A stretch of DNA of 64,000 bases from Paludibacteraceae bacterium. GTDB taxonomy: Bacteria; Bacteroidota; Bacteroidia; Bacteroidales; Paludibacteraceae. A model generated the notes under the pieces. It made no database searches, had not been told where the DNA came from, and worked only from the letters and a program-made list of their open reading frames with translations. Numbering within the stretch: position 1 is the stretch's first letter; each line of letters begins with the position of its first letter. The stretch covers positions 1 to 64,000 of the forward strand of contig JAFSTO010000060.1 in NCBI GenBank assembly GCA_017450435.1. Direction: 5' to 3'. Below are positions 8,011 to 19,900 of the stretch, one piece after another. Made by a program: the position numbers and the translations under genes.

Positions 8011-9873
8011 ATGTATCAGTTAGGAATAGATATTGGTAGTACAACAATCAAAATGGCGTTGTTGGAGACCGGCGACATTCAGCAGGGAGGTAGCAAACCT
8101 AAGGTGGTGGCGACAGCCTATGAGCGGCATAATGCTGCTCCGGCACTTGTCGGACGAGAGATGATGACACACCTTTTAGAAAATTTGCCCGCTGACGCAG
8201 AACTGTCGGTAGCAATGACAGGGTCCGTCGGGATGGGATATGCTGCGAGATTACGAATTCCGTTCAAACAAGAAGTAATAGCCGCTGCTGAGGTGGTGAA
8301 ACAAATGTATCCGGAGGTGCATACTCTGGTGGATATTGGCGGAGAGGATAGCAAAATGATATTCTTCGAGCATGGCAGAGTGCCTGATATGCGAATGAAT
8401 GGTAATTGCGCCGGAGGAACGGGAGCGTTTATTGATCAGACAGCCACGTTGTTGGGAGTCGAGACTTCTGAGATAAATACTCTGGCGGCACAAGCTGAAA
8501 ACGTGTATCCTATAGCATCGCGTTGCGGGGTGTTCAGCAAAACTGACATACAAAATCTTATATCCCGTTCGGTGAGTAAGGCTGACATCGCGGCTTCAAT
8601 GCTGAATGCCGTATCAATGCAGGTTGTTAGTGCCTTGGCACGTGGCCAAGAGATTTTGCCTAAAGTATTGCTATGTGGAGGACCATTTGCATATATCCCG
8701 GAACTACGCAAACATTTGCAAAATGTGATTGGCGGAGCAAATGAAAACATGGAAGGTAATTTAATTGTGCCGGAGTTCAGTCAGTTTGTTCCGTCAATAG
8801 GTACTGCTTTGTTAAGTTCATATTCCCTACAAGCATCGTGCAGTGGAGGAGCGGGTGCAAAAGATGGGGTGAGGATACTCGGCATAGAGCAAGCACGACG
8901 GTTATTCACCGATGAGCAGTGTGATACAATAGCGCTGACAAACATTCTGCCACCGTTATTTGATAGTAAGGAAGAGTATGATACGTGGTTGACAGATAAG
9001 ATGAAAGCAGTGAAGGTTGAAGAAAAACCGCTTGACAAGACTGCTCTGTTTTCTTCAGAATCGAAAGAGAACCGCTTTTTCTTAGGTGTTGATAGTGGTA
9101 GTACGACAACGAAACTTGTTCTTTTGGATGATAACGGAAGGCTTGTTTATAAAAATTACAGTTACAACAACGGCAATTCATATAATGCATTTATCAGTGC
9201 CTTACAGCGTTTGCGCGGACAGTTTGGTGATGGTATCAATATTGCGGGCAGTTGTTCTACCGGTTATGGAGAGACTCTCCTGCGTACGGCGTTTGGGCTT
9301 GACTACGGCATCGTTGAGACGATGGCACATTTCAAAGCGGCTCAATATCTCTTACCGTCCGTCAGCTTTGTATTAGACATCGGCGGGCAGGATATGAAAG
9401 CTATTTTTGTAGAGAATGGTTCAATCCGTCGAATAGAAATCAACGAGGCTTGTTCTTCCGGTTGTGGCAGTTTTATAATGACTTTTGCCAAACAGCTTGG
9501 TTATGAGGTAGGTGATTTCGCCGGAATGGCCACTTTGGCACAACACCCGTATGACCTTGGTACGCGGTGTACTGTGTTTATGAACAGTAAGGTCAAGCAG
9601 GCTATGCGTGAGGGGGCGTTAGTGGAGGATATTGCTGCCGGATTCAGTTACTCTGTGATAAAGAATTGCTTATACAAGGTACTGAAACTGCAGTCCGTTG
9701 ATGAGTTAGGCGAACATATTATGGTTCAAGGCGGCACTTTTCGTAACCATTCTGTCGTTAGGGCTTTAGAACTATTGACAGGCAAGCAGGTGTGTTTTAG
9801 CCCGATTCCTGAACTGATGGGGGCTTATGGTTGCGCACTATACGCTAAAGAGCAGCGGAATTCGATTAGGTAA
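8011..9873 (+). CDS. 2-hydroxyacyl-CoA dehydratase activase-type protein with tandem BadF/BcrA ATPase domains
   Basis: A 620-aa protein made of two BadF/BadG/BcrA/BcrD ATPase domains. The first has [33 protein letters not shown] and [10 protein letters not shown] (about residues 5-275). The second has [34 protein letters not shown] and [10 protein letters not shown] (about 350-615). The conserved cysteines would hold the bridging [4Fe-4S] cluster of such ATP-driven electron injectors. In many anaerobes these domains are fused with the DUF2229/HgdB-like part as one protein of about 1400 aa. Here that part is the next ORF, in the same frame and 18 nt away. The dehydratase partner is not in the window, so the substrate is unknown. 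Confidence 0.87.
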   Translation: MYQLGIDIGSTTIKMALLETGDIQQGGSKPKVVATAYERHNAAPALVGREMMTHLLENLPADAELSVAMTGSVGMGYAARLRIPFKQEVIAAAEVVKQMYPEVHTLVDIGGEDSKMIFFEHGRVPDMRMNGNCAGGTGAFIDQTATLLGVETSEINTLAAQAENVYPIASRCGVFSKTDIQNLISRSVSKADIAASMLNAVSMQVVSALARGQEILPKVLLCGGPFAYIPELRKHLQNVIGGANENMEGNLIVPEFSQFVPSIGTALLSSYSLQASCSGGAGAKDGVRILGIEQARRLFTDEQCDTIALTNILPPLFDSKEEYDTWLTDKMKAVKVEEKPLDKTALFSSESKENRFFLGVDSGSTTTKLVLLDDNGRLVYKNYSYNNGNSYNAFISALQRLRGQFGDGINIAGSCSTGYGETLLRTAFGLDYGIVETMAHFKAAQYLLPSVSFVLDIGGQDMKAIFVENGSIRRIEINEACSSGCGSFIMTFAKQLGYEVGDFAGMATLAQHPYDLGTRCTVFMNSKVKQAMREGALVEDIAAGFSYSVIKNCLYKVLKLQSVDELGEHIMVQGGTFRNHSVVRALELLTGKQVCFSPIPELMGAYGCALYAKEQRNSIR

Positions 9874-9891
9874 CTTCAAATTTAATTATAC

Positions 9892-12432
9892 ATGCAATTG
9901 AGCGAACTACTACAGTCTGAGCAATTTGACCAAACGGAAGAAATATGTGCGGGCTGCCAAAACCACTGCCAAGTGCAGTGTTATACATTTGCAAACGGCA
10001 GGACATACTATTCAGGCAATAACTGTGAGCGAATTTATTCGAACAATGTGGAAGGTGTGAAAGCCGGAGTTAACTTGTTTCAAGAAAAATACAAACTTCT
10101 TTTCGACCGTCCGCAGACCGTCGGTACGGCAGGTGAACAGAACACTAAACCGTTCGTCCATGGGGCATCGCGAGCTCCGCGCAGCGGGGTGACGGGCTCT
10201 ATCGGTATTCCGCGCGGGTTGGGTATTTATGAAGATTACCCATTTTGGCACACTCTGTTTAACTGTTGCGGAATACGTGTCGTATTAAGCGGGAATAGTA
10301 ATAATAGGCTGTATGAAAAGGGACTTAGGACGATAGTGGCAGACAATATCTGTTTTCCTGCCAAGCTTATGCACGGGCATGTGATGAGCCTGATAGAGCG
10401 AGGTGTGGATAGGATTTTTTACCCGTGGGTAGTGTACGAAAAAGCTGAAGACAAACAGGCGAAGAATAGCTTCAACTGTCCAATCGTCAGTGGTTATTCA
10501 GATGTTCTTAAAAGCGCTATTCAACCTGAAGAGAAATATGGTATTCCATTCGATTCTCCCACTATTTCGTTCAAAGACGAGACCCTGTTACGGAGTTCAT
10601 TGGTGGAGTATTTTGCACGTTTAGGTATTAGCGAAGAGGTTGTTCAGCACGCAGTGACACAGGCTTTAGATGAACAGGAGCGGTATTTGCAGACCGTTGA
10701 ACGGCGTAATAAAGAGGTATTTGAGCAAGCAAAGAAGATGCAGCGCACTGTAATTCTGCTTGCGGCAAGACCATATCATATTGACCCGCTTATTCAACAT
10801 AAGATAGTCGATGCTATAGCGGCAATGGGAGTGGATGTAATCACTGAGAATATTGCTGTGCACGACGGACAGGATGTTTACAAAGAGCTGAATGCGTTGA
10901 GTCAATGGGCATATCCTAACAGGATTTTCAAAGCGGCTCATTGGGTGGGACAGAATGATTATAAAAATTTGCATATTGTACAATTGACCTCCTTCGGTTG
11001 CGGACCGGATGCGTTTATTCTTGACGAAGTACGCAGTATTTTAGGACGATACGGTAAGAATCTGACTGTACTGAAGATTGACGATGTCAATAATATCGGC
11101 TCATTAAAGCTGAGGGTAAGGTCGTTGATTGAAAGTACGAAGAACGGCAGTACGATGTATGAGAAATGTCCGGAAGAAAAAAAATGTACTAAGCCATGGA
11201 CAACAAAGGCTTTCGAGATAAAGGATAGAGAAAGAGTAATTCTTACTCCGTATTTCGCAGAAGGATATAATGAGTTTCTGCCGACAATATTCGGTCTGGC
11301 AGGTTATCGTATCGAGTCTCTGCCGATGGGCACGCAAGCCGATGCTGAGGAGGGTTTACAAGTAGCTAATAACGATATATGTTACCCCGCAACTATAGTG
11401 GTAGGCAGTATATTGCGTGCCTTACGCTCAGGTCGTTACGACCTCAGCCGTACTGCAGTGGCAATAACTCAGACAGGAGGACAGTGTCGTGCAAGCAACT
11501 ATTATTCGCTCATCAAAAACGCAATGGTGAGGGCAGGGTTTGACAGGGTACCGGTTATTTCTGTTGCTATAGGACCTAACCAACATAATAACCAACCCGG
11601 ATTCACAATAGAGTGGGGGAAACTTGTACGACCTCTGCTGGAGGCGTCGTTCTTCGCAGATGCGTTGGCTAAACTGTATTATCCGGCAGTGGTGCGGGAA
11701 AAGCAGCCGGGAATTGCAAAAAAACTATATGACGGTTACTTACAAGCTGTACAACCGCTGCTAAGCAAGCGTGATTATAGAGGTGTTCACCGGTTGATGC
11801 GTGAGGCTGTTGATGCGTTTAACGGTATTATGGACACAGGAAAGAAAGTACCGGTGGTGGGTGTCGTAGGGGAAATATACGTTAAGTACAATTCCTTTAG
11901 TAACAAAGGTGTTATACGCTGGCTTATCGAACATGGTGTAGAGGTCGTTCCACCAGCTATTACCGGCTTTTTCTCAACCTCCGTTCCTAATGCATATATC
12001 AATCGTAATCAACATATTCGCACCGACGGACTCAAACCGTGGCAAGCGCGGCTGACCAACTGCATTTTACGCTATTACGCTCACAAATACGACCGCTTAT
12101 GCAACCGCTTTCCTTTCTATCGGCCGTTTACGGATATCATGCAGGTATGGCATTTGAGTAAGCAGGTAATCAATTCTGCTGCCGACTTTGGTGAAGGCTG
12201 GTTCCTGCCGGGAGAAATTTGTGACCTTGCCGAGCACGGCGTGAACAATGTCGTTTCGCTGCAACCATTTGGCTGTATTGCAAATCATATCATCAGCAAA
12301 GGAATAGAGAGAAAATATAAAAATAATTATCCTAACCTTTCCCTGCTCTTTCTCGATTTTGATGCCGGTACGAGTGAGGCAAATGTTGTAAACCGATTAT
12401 ATTTCCTTCTTGAAAATAACCAACAATTATGA
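9892..12432 (+). CDS. Acyl-CoA dehydratase activase-related protein (DUF2229/HgdB-like)
   Basis: An 846-aa protein corresponding to the C-terminal half of fused activase proteins. It begins with a cysteine cluster (CAGCQNHCQVQC), continues with the DUF2229 signature (IGIPRGLGIYEDYPFW, about residues 103-118) and ends in an HgdB-like, cysteine-containing region (LPGEICDLAEHGVNNVV, LQPFGCIANH, KYPNLS-like end). Residues about 78-102 (GTAGEQNTKPFVHGASRAPR onwards) look like a GC-rich insertion relative to the usual short link before IGIPR. It is probably in one complex with the preceding ATPase and overlaps the downstream tetR-type gene by 4 nt. Confidence 0.82.
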   Translation: MQLSELLQSEQFDQTEEICAGCQNHCQVQCYTFANGRTYYSGNNCERIYSNNVEGVKAGVNLFQEKYKLLFDRPQTVGTAGEQNTKPFVHGASRAPRSGVTGSIGIPRGLGIYEDYPFWHTLFNCCGIRVVLSGNSNNRLYEKGLRTIVADNICFPAKLMHGHVMSLIERGVDRIFYPWVVYEKAEDKQAKNSFNCPIVSGYSDVLKSAIQPEEKYGIPFDSPTISFKDETLLRSSLVEYFARLGISEEVVQHAVTQALDEQERYLQTVERRNKEVFEQAKKMQRTVILLAARPYHIDPLIQHKIVDAIAAMGVDVITENIAVHDGQDVYKELNALSQWAYPNRIFKAAHWVGQNDYKNLHIVQLTSFGCGPDAFILDEVRSILGRYGKNLTVLKIDDVNNIGSLKLRVRSLIESTKNGSTMYEKCPEEKKCTKPWTTKAFEIKDRERVILTPYFAEGYNEFLPTIFGLAGYRIESLPMGTQADAEEGLQVANNDICYPATIVVGSILRALRSGRYDLSRTAVAITQTGGQCRASNYYSLIKNAMVRAGFDRVPVISVAIGPNQHNNQPGFTIEWGKLVRPLLEASFFADALAKLYYPAVVREKQPGIAKKLYDGYLQAVQPLLSKRDYRGVHRLMREAVDAFNGIMDTGKKVPVVGVVGEIYVKYNSFSNKGVIRWLIEHGVEVVPPAITGFFSTSVPNAYINRNQHIRTDGLKPWQARLTNCILRYYAHKYDRLCNRFPFYRPFTDIMQVWHLSKQVINSAADFGEGWFLPGEICDLAEHGVNNVVSLQPFGCIANHIISKGIERKYKNNYPNLSLLFLDFDAGTSEANVVNRLYFLLENNQQL

Positions 12433-13049
12433 CAACCAACGACACAATGGAACTGCGCATCCGTGAAGTAGCGCAACAGCTGTTTTTTCGTCAGGGGTAC
12501 GCTTCTACATCCACAACGCAAATTGCTCATGAGGCTGGATGTACGCAAGCGCTTGTGCATTATTATTACCGCACAAAAGAGAACCTCTTTCGTCAGATTT
12601 TCTTAGAACAGGTAGAGGCGGCACTCAATGTTATCGGACGTTCACTATGCGACACAGACTCGTTTGAGGGGTTTATTGAAGGTGCAATAGGTATTTATTT
12701 CGATGCCTTGAAAGCTAATCCGAGACTTCCGTATTTCGTGCTGGAGGAACTGGTGTCTAACCCCGAGAGACGCAGGTATCTAAGAGAAAACTTCGTCAAG
12801 AAACCTACGTATATCATGTTCTATATGCAGTTTGACGCTTTGGTTAGACGCGAACAGCAAGCAGGACGATTAGCACACGTTGAACCATTTGATATTCTGA
12901 TGTCTATTGCTTCACAGACGGTGTTTACTTTCCTTGTACTGCCGCTTTATCAAGACTTACTGGCACGCACCGATGAACAGGTGAATGAGTTCATCGCACA
13001 CCGCAAACAAGAGATTACCAGAATGGTTATCCAAGGTTTGAAACCGTGA
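12429..13049 (+). CDS. TetR/AcrR-family transcriptional regulator
   Basis: A 206-aa protein with an N-terminal helix-turn-helix (AQQLFFRQGYASTSTTQIAH, then EAGCTQALVHYYYRTKENLF) and a helical ligand domain. Its ATG overlaps the stop of the activase-related gene (ATGA), so it is translationally coupled and probably regulates this operon. The ligand could be an acyl-CoA by analogy with FadR/AcrR relatives, but nothing in the sequence proves that. Confidence 0.87.
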   Translation: MTTNDTMELRIREVAQQLFFRQGYASTSTTQIAHEAGCTQALVHYYYRTKENLFRQIFLEQVEAALNVIGRSLCDTDSFEGFIEGAIGIYFDALKANPRLPYFVLEELVSNPERRRYLRENFVKKPTYIMFYMQFDALVRREQQAGRLAHVEPFDILMSIASQTVFTFLVLPLYQDLLARTDEQVNEFIAHRKQEITRMVIQGLKP

Positions 13050-13057
13050 AAATGCCG

Positions 13058-13216
13058 GTGAGACCGCTGCGCTATCAGATTGACCGCGGTAGAGACGTTC
13101 TTTTTGAGCGTCTCTCATTATATACATTTTCGTATGTCCCTTTGTCTGTAGAGACGGTAAAAAATACCGTCTCTACACTTGAGCGAAACAAGGTTGAAAC
13201 ACGTGAGCGGTCTCAC
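13058..13216. mobile_element. MITE-like composite palindromic element (159 bp), copy 2
   Basis: The ends are 11-bp terminal inverted repeats, GTGAGACCGCT (13058-13068) and AGCGGTCTCAC (13206-13216). Inside are two hairpins. One is at 13091-13115 (AGAGACG.../...CGTCTCT, 10 bp with wobble). The other is a perfect 13-bp stem at 13147-13177 (TGTAGAGACGGTA/TACCGTCTCTACA) around five A, followed by CTTGAGCGAAACAAGGT. It starts 9 nt after the tetR-type stop codon. No transposase is encoded; a small frame across it (13046-13315) is not considered a gene. Confidence 0.7.
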
Positions 13217-13254
13217 AGCAAAGTGTCACAATTATGCTGTTTTTGGGGTGAAAA

Positions 13255-13286
13255 TTTGGTAAAACAAGAAAAAAGTTGTAACTTTG
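13255..13286 (+). promoter_or_regulatory. Bacteroidetes-type promoter for ruvA-sprA-aroC
   Basis: TTTG 13255-13258, 20 nt, TAACTTTG 13279-13286; ruvA ATG at 13312. Confidence 0.75.
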
Positions 13287-13311
13287 CCTTGTTTTTGCGT
13301 GAATATATAGT

Positions 13312-13947
13312 ATGATTGAATATATTAAAGGCGAGTTGGCTGTTCTTACCCCTACTTTGGCTGTCGTTGAGGCTGGTGGAGTGGGGTATGGTATCAATAT
13401 TGCTCTGACCGTCTATTCTACACTTGCCGGCAGGGAGGCAGGTCAGGGAAAACAAGGCGATACTGTGAAGCTTCTCGTGGAGGAGATTATCCGCGAGGAT
13501 GACCATTTGTTGTTCGGTTTTCTTTCAGAGGGAGAGCGTCTTCTCTTTCGTGCGCTTATCTCGGTCAGTGGTATCGGACCTAACACTGCAAGGATGATTA
13601 TGTCGGGTTATTCGGCGGCTGAGATACGGCAGATAATAGCAACCGGCAATGCACGTGCGTTGTCTAATATCAAAGGTATAGGAGGGAAAACGGCGCAACG
13701 TATCATCGTTGAACTGAAGGATGTGGTACTTAAGATTGACACCGGTGATAACCTTGGGGCTGTGGCAATGCAGGAAACGGGAGGTATAGGCAGTGTATCC
13801 GCTGAACTCAAGCAAGAGGCTGTTTCCGCCCTCACGATGCTCGGCTTCCCCGCTGCTCCAACTGCCAAAGTGGTGGATAAGTTGCTGAAGGACGACCCGA
13901 CGCTGTCGGTGGAGAAAGTAATCAAGCAAGCCTTGAAAATGTTGTAA
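13312..13947 (+). CDS. ruvA: Holliday junction branch migration protein RuvA
   Basis: A 211-aa protein. It has the N-terminal OB-fold (MIEYIKGELAVLTPTLAVVE, GVGYGINI), the central double helix-hairpin-helix region (LISVSGIGPNTARMIMSG; ALSNIKGIGGKTAQRIIVEL) and the flexible linker plus C-terminal UBA-like domain III (QEAVSALTMLGF). RuvA binds Holliday junctions and recruits RuvB. The gene immediately precedes sprA, a neighbourhood seen in other Bacteroidetes. Confidence 0.97.
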   Translation: MIEYIKGELAVLTPTLAVVEAGGVGYGINIALTVYSTLAGREAGQGKQGDTVKLLVEEIIREDDHLLFGFLSEGERLLFRALISVSGIGPNTARMIMSGYSAAEIRQIIATGNARALSNIKGIGGKTAQRIIVELKDVVLKIDTGDNLGAVAMQETGGIGSVSAELKQEAVSALTMLGFPAAPTAKVVDKLLKDDPTLSVEKVIKQALKML

Positions 13948-13996
13948 ACGACATGGAACGCGGTAGCGAAGCGGTCCGCGCACGCATCAATATAAC

Positions 13997-16900
13997 GTGA
14001 CAAAGTTTCTTTTCTCAAAATATAAGATATTCTGTTTCGTAGGTGCACTGTTCTTATTGTGGAGCAGTGTGCTTGACGTATATGGTCAGGAGCGTCGCAG
14101 GCGCAGTCTGTTTGACCTGGCGCCGTCAGGTCAAAGCGATGTGGTTAGAACACCTGCAAAGGCAGATAAGCCTGATACTCCGGCTGAAACGAAGAATACC
14201 AATACTACAGAAACCTCAGATAATGTTGCTCCGGCGCGCACTCGTGTACGCGCGGGCGCAGGCGATAATACTCCTGACGCAACGGCTACAGCTGATGCTG
14301 CGACAGATAACGAGGAGCCGAGAGATAGTGCATTGATGGCACCTCTATCTGTTAAGCAGTATGAAGTGGCTGACTATGAGGAACTGACAACACCTACATC
14401 GTCGCTCGACCTTAAGGATCCCGAGAACATAACCAGTGAAGCCGAATATGATGCGGCTACAGGGTATTACATTATTCACACCAAGATTGGTGATGTGGAT
14501 ATCGCAACTCCTTATCTGATGAACGCCGATGAGTATAGAGGATGGTCAGAACAACAAGCGATGAGACAGTATTGGCAGCAGAAGATAGGGGAAGTGGAGC
14601 ACGATAACGAACGGAAGTTCGATATAACTGACATGAAGTTCAATATCGGTCCTGCAGACAAGGTGTTCGGTCCCGGAGGTGTGCAGCTGAAACTGCAAGG
14701 AAGTGCTGAGCTCCAATTCGGATTTAAACACCAGCATATAGACAATCCGGCTCTTACGCAACGGGCAAGAAATAACAACGTATTCGATTTCGATGAGAAA
14801 ATACAAGCCAGCGTCAATGCCAGCGTAGGAGATAAGTTGAAGTTCAACCTCAACTACAACACTGAGTCATCCTTCGACTTCGACCGGCAGAACCTCAAAC
14901 TGGCGTATAAGGGACAGGAGGACGATATCATTCAAAGCCTTGAGGCAGGCAACGTGTCAATGCCGCTCAACTCCAATCTTATCATCGGACCGCAAGCGCT
15001 CTTCGGCGTCAAGGCTGACCTGAAATTCGGCAAGCTGCGAGTGCAGGCATTGCTCTCACAACAGAACTCCGAGAGCAGAAGTGTGTCTTCTAAAGGCGGA
15101 GCACAGACTACATCGTTCGAGATTACCGCTGACTCTTATGATGAGAACCGACATTTCTTCCTTTCGTATTTCTTCCGTGATAATTACGAGCGTGCAATGC
15201 AGTCGTTGCCATATGTGGCAAGCGGCGTGACAATCAACAAGATTGAAGTGTGGGTCACCAACAAACGCGGCAACTATGAACAGGCGCGTAATATTCTTGC
15301 TTTCGTTGACTTGGGCGAGCAGAAAGCAGAACACGTGCTTAACGAATCATGGAACACTTTCGGCAATCCGGCTCCGTCTAACCGAGCTAATAGTTTATAT
15401 ACGACTCTTACCTCTAATCCGGCTGTACGTGACCTTCAGCAGAGCGGACCTTTGTTGCAGGGCATGGGAGTGCAAACGGGCGAGGAGTATGAGAAGATTG
15501 AGTCAGCGCGACTGCTCTCGCCAAGCGAATATACGCTTAACTCGGCATTGGGATATATATCCCTTCGTGCGGCGCTTAATCAGGATGAGGTTCTTGCTGT
15601 AGCTTACGAATATACCTATGCGGGCAACGTCTATCAGGTGGGTGAGTTTTCTACAGACGGCAGCGATAACCTGCGCGCTCCGAACGCACTTATTCTGAAG
15701 ATGCTAAAGTCTTCGGGGAATGCTCCGCAACCATTTGACTCGTCGCGGTCTAACGACAGATATGGTACGTGGGACCTCATGATGAAAAACGTCTATTCGC
15801 TTGGCACAAGCCAGATGCAGCAGGATAACTTCGAACTGTACATCATGTATAGAAACGACTCGGTGGGAACGACGTTGCAGTATCTGCCGGAAGGACTGGT
15901 GAAAGGCAAGCAGTTGTTGCGAGTGCTGGACCTTGACCGCTTGGATAAGAAAAACAATGCCTCGCCGGATGGCAGGTTCGACTATATAGAAGGCTATACT
16001 GCTATATCTTCCACCGGCAGGATTATCTTCCCTGTTCTGGAGCCTTTCGGCAGCGCCTTACGTGCAGCTATAGGTGATGACGCTATTGCCGACAAATATG
16101 TGTTCCAAGAACTTTATGACTCGACGCTCGTGTCGGCTGCTGAGATGTCAGAGAGAAATAAGTTCACCCTACAGGGTAAGTATAAAGGCACAGCGGGCGG
16201 ACAGATACAGCTTGGAGCAATGAATGTGCCGAGAGGAAGCGTTGTCGTCACTGCGGGGGGAGCCACGCTGGTGGAGAATGTGGACTACACCGTGGACTAT
16301 ACGATGGGAACGGTCACTATTCTCAATCAGGCTATTCTCGATGCCGGCACTAATGTTGATGTCAAGCTCGAGAACCAATCCACCTTCTCTATGCAACGCA
16401 AGTCGCTTATGGGAGCACATGTGGAGTACGAGTTCTCTAAAGACCTTACTATAGGCGGTACGCTTATGCACATGATGGAAAGGCCTCTAACTACAAAGGT
16501 CAATACCGGTAGCGAACCGCTCAACAACACTATTTGGGGCGTGAACGGAAGCTGGAAAACAGAATTTATGTGGCTTACTAATGCGCTTGACCGTATCCCA
16601 TGGATAACAGCTACCCAACCTTCTTCCTTCCAGATTAACGCCGAGTTTGCACATCTAATCCCCGGACATACGAGAGATGTCGGGAAGATTGGTACGGCAT
16701 ATATTGATGACTTTGAGGCGACAAAGACCAATATTGACATTCATTATCCCAGTTATTGGCGCCTTGCCTCCACGCCGGCGGCTTTCGCCGAGGCGGCACA
16801 ATCCAACAACATCGAATATGGAAAGAACCGAGCGCTGCTCTCATGGTACGCTGTTGACCCTATCTTTGGCAATCCGCAGAGCAACACTCCGATGCATATC

Positions 16901-19900
16901 CGAAATGACCTTGATGCTCTCTCCGACCACCGAACACGTATCGTCTATGAACAGGAGATTTACCCGAACAAGGATGTTCTCGCCAATGAGGACACGCGAC
17001 TCAGTGTGCTTAACCTCTCATATTATCCGCAGGAGCGCGGACCCTACAACATCGTAGCAGACGAGATAGGAACAGACGGTAAACTCACTAACCCTGCATC
17101 ACGTTGGGGCGGCATAATGCGAAAGATTGACAACACTGACTTTGAGCGTGCCAACATTGAGTATATTGAGTTCTGGCTTATGGATCCAGGTCTAACGAAC
17201 AAAGACCCGAACTGGCAGGGTGGTGACCTTTATATCAATCTTGGTGATATCAGTGAGGATATCTTGCGCGATGGCAAAAAGTCGTTTGAGCACGGTCTGC
17301 CGGTTAGTGCTGACGATCAGACTAATGTGACGGAGAACACAGTGTGGGGACGTGTGCCTAAGACGACTTCCACCGTTGTTGCTTTCTCCAATGAGTCGGG
17401 CGCACGGGTCAATCAGGACGTCGGCTTCAACGGACTGAGCGATGAGCAAGAGATGGCTTTCGAGTATAACGGTACTCACCCTTATGCCGACTATGTGGAA
17501 GCGCTACGGGGCAAGGTTTCCGCCTCTGTACTCAGTCAGTGGCAAGCTGACCCGTTTTCACCACTCAACGACCCTGCAGGTGATAACTATCACTACTATA
17601 GAGGCTCTGATTACGACCAACAGGAAACACCTATACTACAACGATATAAGTATTATAACGGCTCGCAAGGAAACTCGCCTGAGACAGGAGCAGCAGGCGA
17701 GTCATACGGAACAGCTTCCTCGCTGCAGCCCGATATTGAAGACGTCAATGCGGACAATACACTCAATGAGTATGAGAAGTATTATTCATACCACATCTCT
17801 ATAAGACCCGGTCAATTCAATGTCGGTCAGCAGTATATCACTGAAAAACTGGAGACTAAGGTGACCCTCAAGAACGGACAGACAGACGTTGTAACTTGGT
17901 ATCAGTTTAAGATTCCTGTGCGTCAGTATGACGAAAAGGTAGGTACAATACGCAACTTCAAGTCTATCCGTTTCGCTCGTATCTACCTGACGGGCTTCAA
18001 CGAGGAGTCGCACCTGCGTTTCGCTTCATTCGACCTTGTACGAGGCGAGTGGAGACAGTGCACGAAGGATTTGTATCCTATTGAGTATCCTCCTGTCTCA
18101 ACGGGCGCTATTGACGTTCAGGCAATCAACATAGAGGAGAACGCCAATCGCTCGCCAATCAACTATGTTCTTCCTCCGGGTATCACTCGTCAGACCGACC
18201 CGGGACAAGCGCAGCTCATAGCGCAGAACGAGCAGGCAATGATTCTGCGTGTAACCAATCTCTCACCAAGAGATGCAAGAGCCGTCTATAAGACTACGGC
18301 TTACGATGTCAGGCAGTATAAGAAGCTGCAAATGTTCGTGCATGCTGAGATGCTTGAAGCGTTAGACGATGAACTTAAGGACGGAGAACTGAGCTGCTTC
18401 ATCAGAATGGGCTCCGACATGACGCAGAACTACTACGAGTATGAGATTCCGCTTGTACTCACACCGGCAGGTATATATAATAACGACAATGACTACGACC
18501 GCTTGCGTGTTTGGCCTGTTGATAACTATTTCGACTTCCCGTTCTCAGTCTTCACTGATGCCAAGGTGGCACGCAACAAGGCGAAGAGACAAGGTACATC
18601 CGGTGTGGCGAACACTATTCCTTACACTGTCTATGACGATGACAACGGCAAACCCCAGAACCGCATCACTGTCATGGGTAACCCAACGCTGGAGGATATA
18701 GAAAACATCATGATCGGTGTGAGAAACAACTCCGGCCGAGTGGTGAGCGGCGAGGTTTGGGTCAACGAGTTACGTATGTCGGAGTTCAACGAACAAGGCG
18801 GTGTGGCAGCTATGGCGAATGCGGCGCTCGCTATCTCTGACATCGCACAACTGAATGTGGCAGGACGATTGGAAACGGCAGGATATGGTAGCATTGAGAG
18901 TAACGTTCTTGACCGTAACCTCGACAATAAATATCAGATATCCGTCAGTGCCGCTTTAGAGGGAGGACGACTCTTCCCCGAAAAGGCGAAAATCCAAATG
19001 CCTTTGTATGTGAGCTACTCTAATGAGACTCTTTCCCCGGATTTCGACCCGCTAAACACCGACCTCAAACTCTCACAGACGCTCGAGACTTATGACAGCA
19101 AACGTGAGAGGGATTCCATTAAAGCAATGTCTAACACCGTGATGGAGTCAACCAACTTCGCGGTTTCAGGACTCAAAGTGAATATTCACTCCAAGAAGCG
19201 AAATATGTTCTACGACCCTGCCAACTTCTCTATTTCAGCATCTTACTCCAAGCAAAACGAGAGAAGTCCGGAGATGGAGAAGAATATGACGACCGAGCAA
19301 AAGGGTAACTTCAGCTACTCATATAACTTTAATCCCAAACCTTGGGAGCCGTTCAAGGACATGAAGTCGCTGCAGAAACCGGCGCTGAAGTTTATCAGAG
19401 AGTTCAACATCTATTACCTGCCGCAGTCATGGGCTTTCACTACCGACATGCGGCGCACGTTCAACCACATGAAAATGCGTGACTTCAGCGGAGGTGATGC
19501 CGTCACTGACCTCACCTTCTCAAAGGACTTTATGTGGAACAGAAACGTGGACTTCAAGTACGACCTCACGAAGAACATGAAGTTCTCTTTCCAAAGTGCG
19601 ATGAACGCTACTATCGACGAAGGCTATTACACTCCGGAGATTATACGCGACTACGCCTTCACCAATGACTATTATGAGGCGTGGAAGGATACCATTCAGC
19701 GATCTCTTGCTCATTGGGGCTCACCTTACACCTATCAGCAGGTGTTTACTGCATCATGGAACGTGCCGTTCAACCGTTTCCAAAGTCTCGATTGGATAAC
19801 AGCTAACGCATCCTATAACGGCAACTACAACTGGAACGCAACAGTTACAAGCACGCGCTCCGACGATAATCACAAACTCGGAAATGTGGTTACATCAATG

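Noticed and set aside
12429..13049. Possible defence or phage regulator
   Set aside because: The TetR protein is coupled to the activase operon and no defence or phage genes are nearby.
13046..13315. 89-aa open frame overlapping the tetR-type 3' end
   Set aside because: It runs through the MITE-like element with both hairpins and across the ruvA promoter; composition is that of repeat DNA and no family is recognised.
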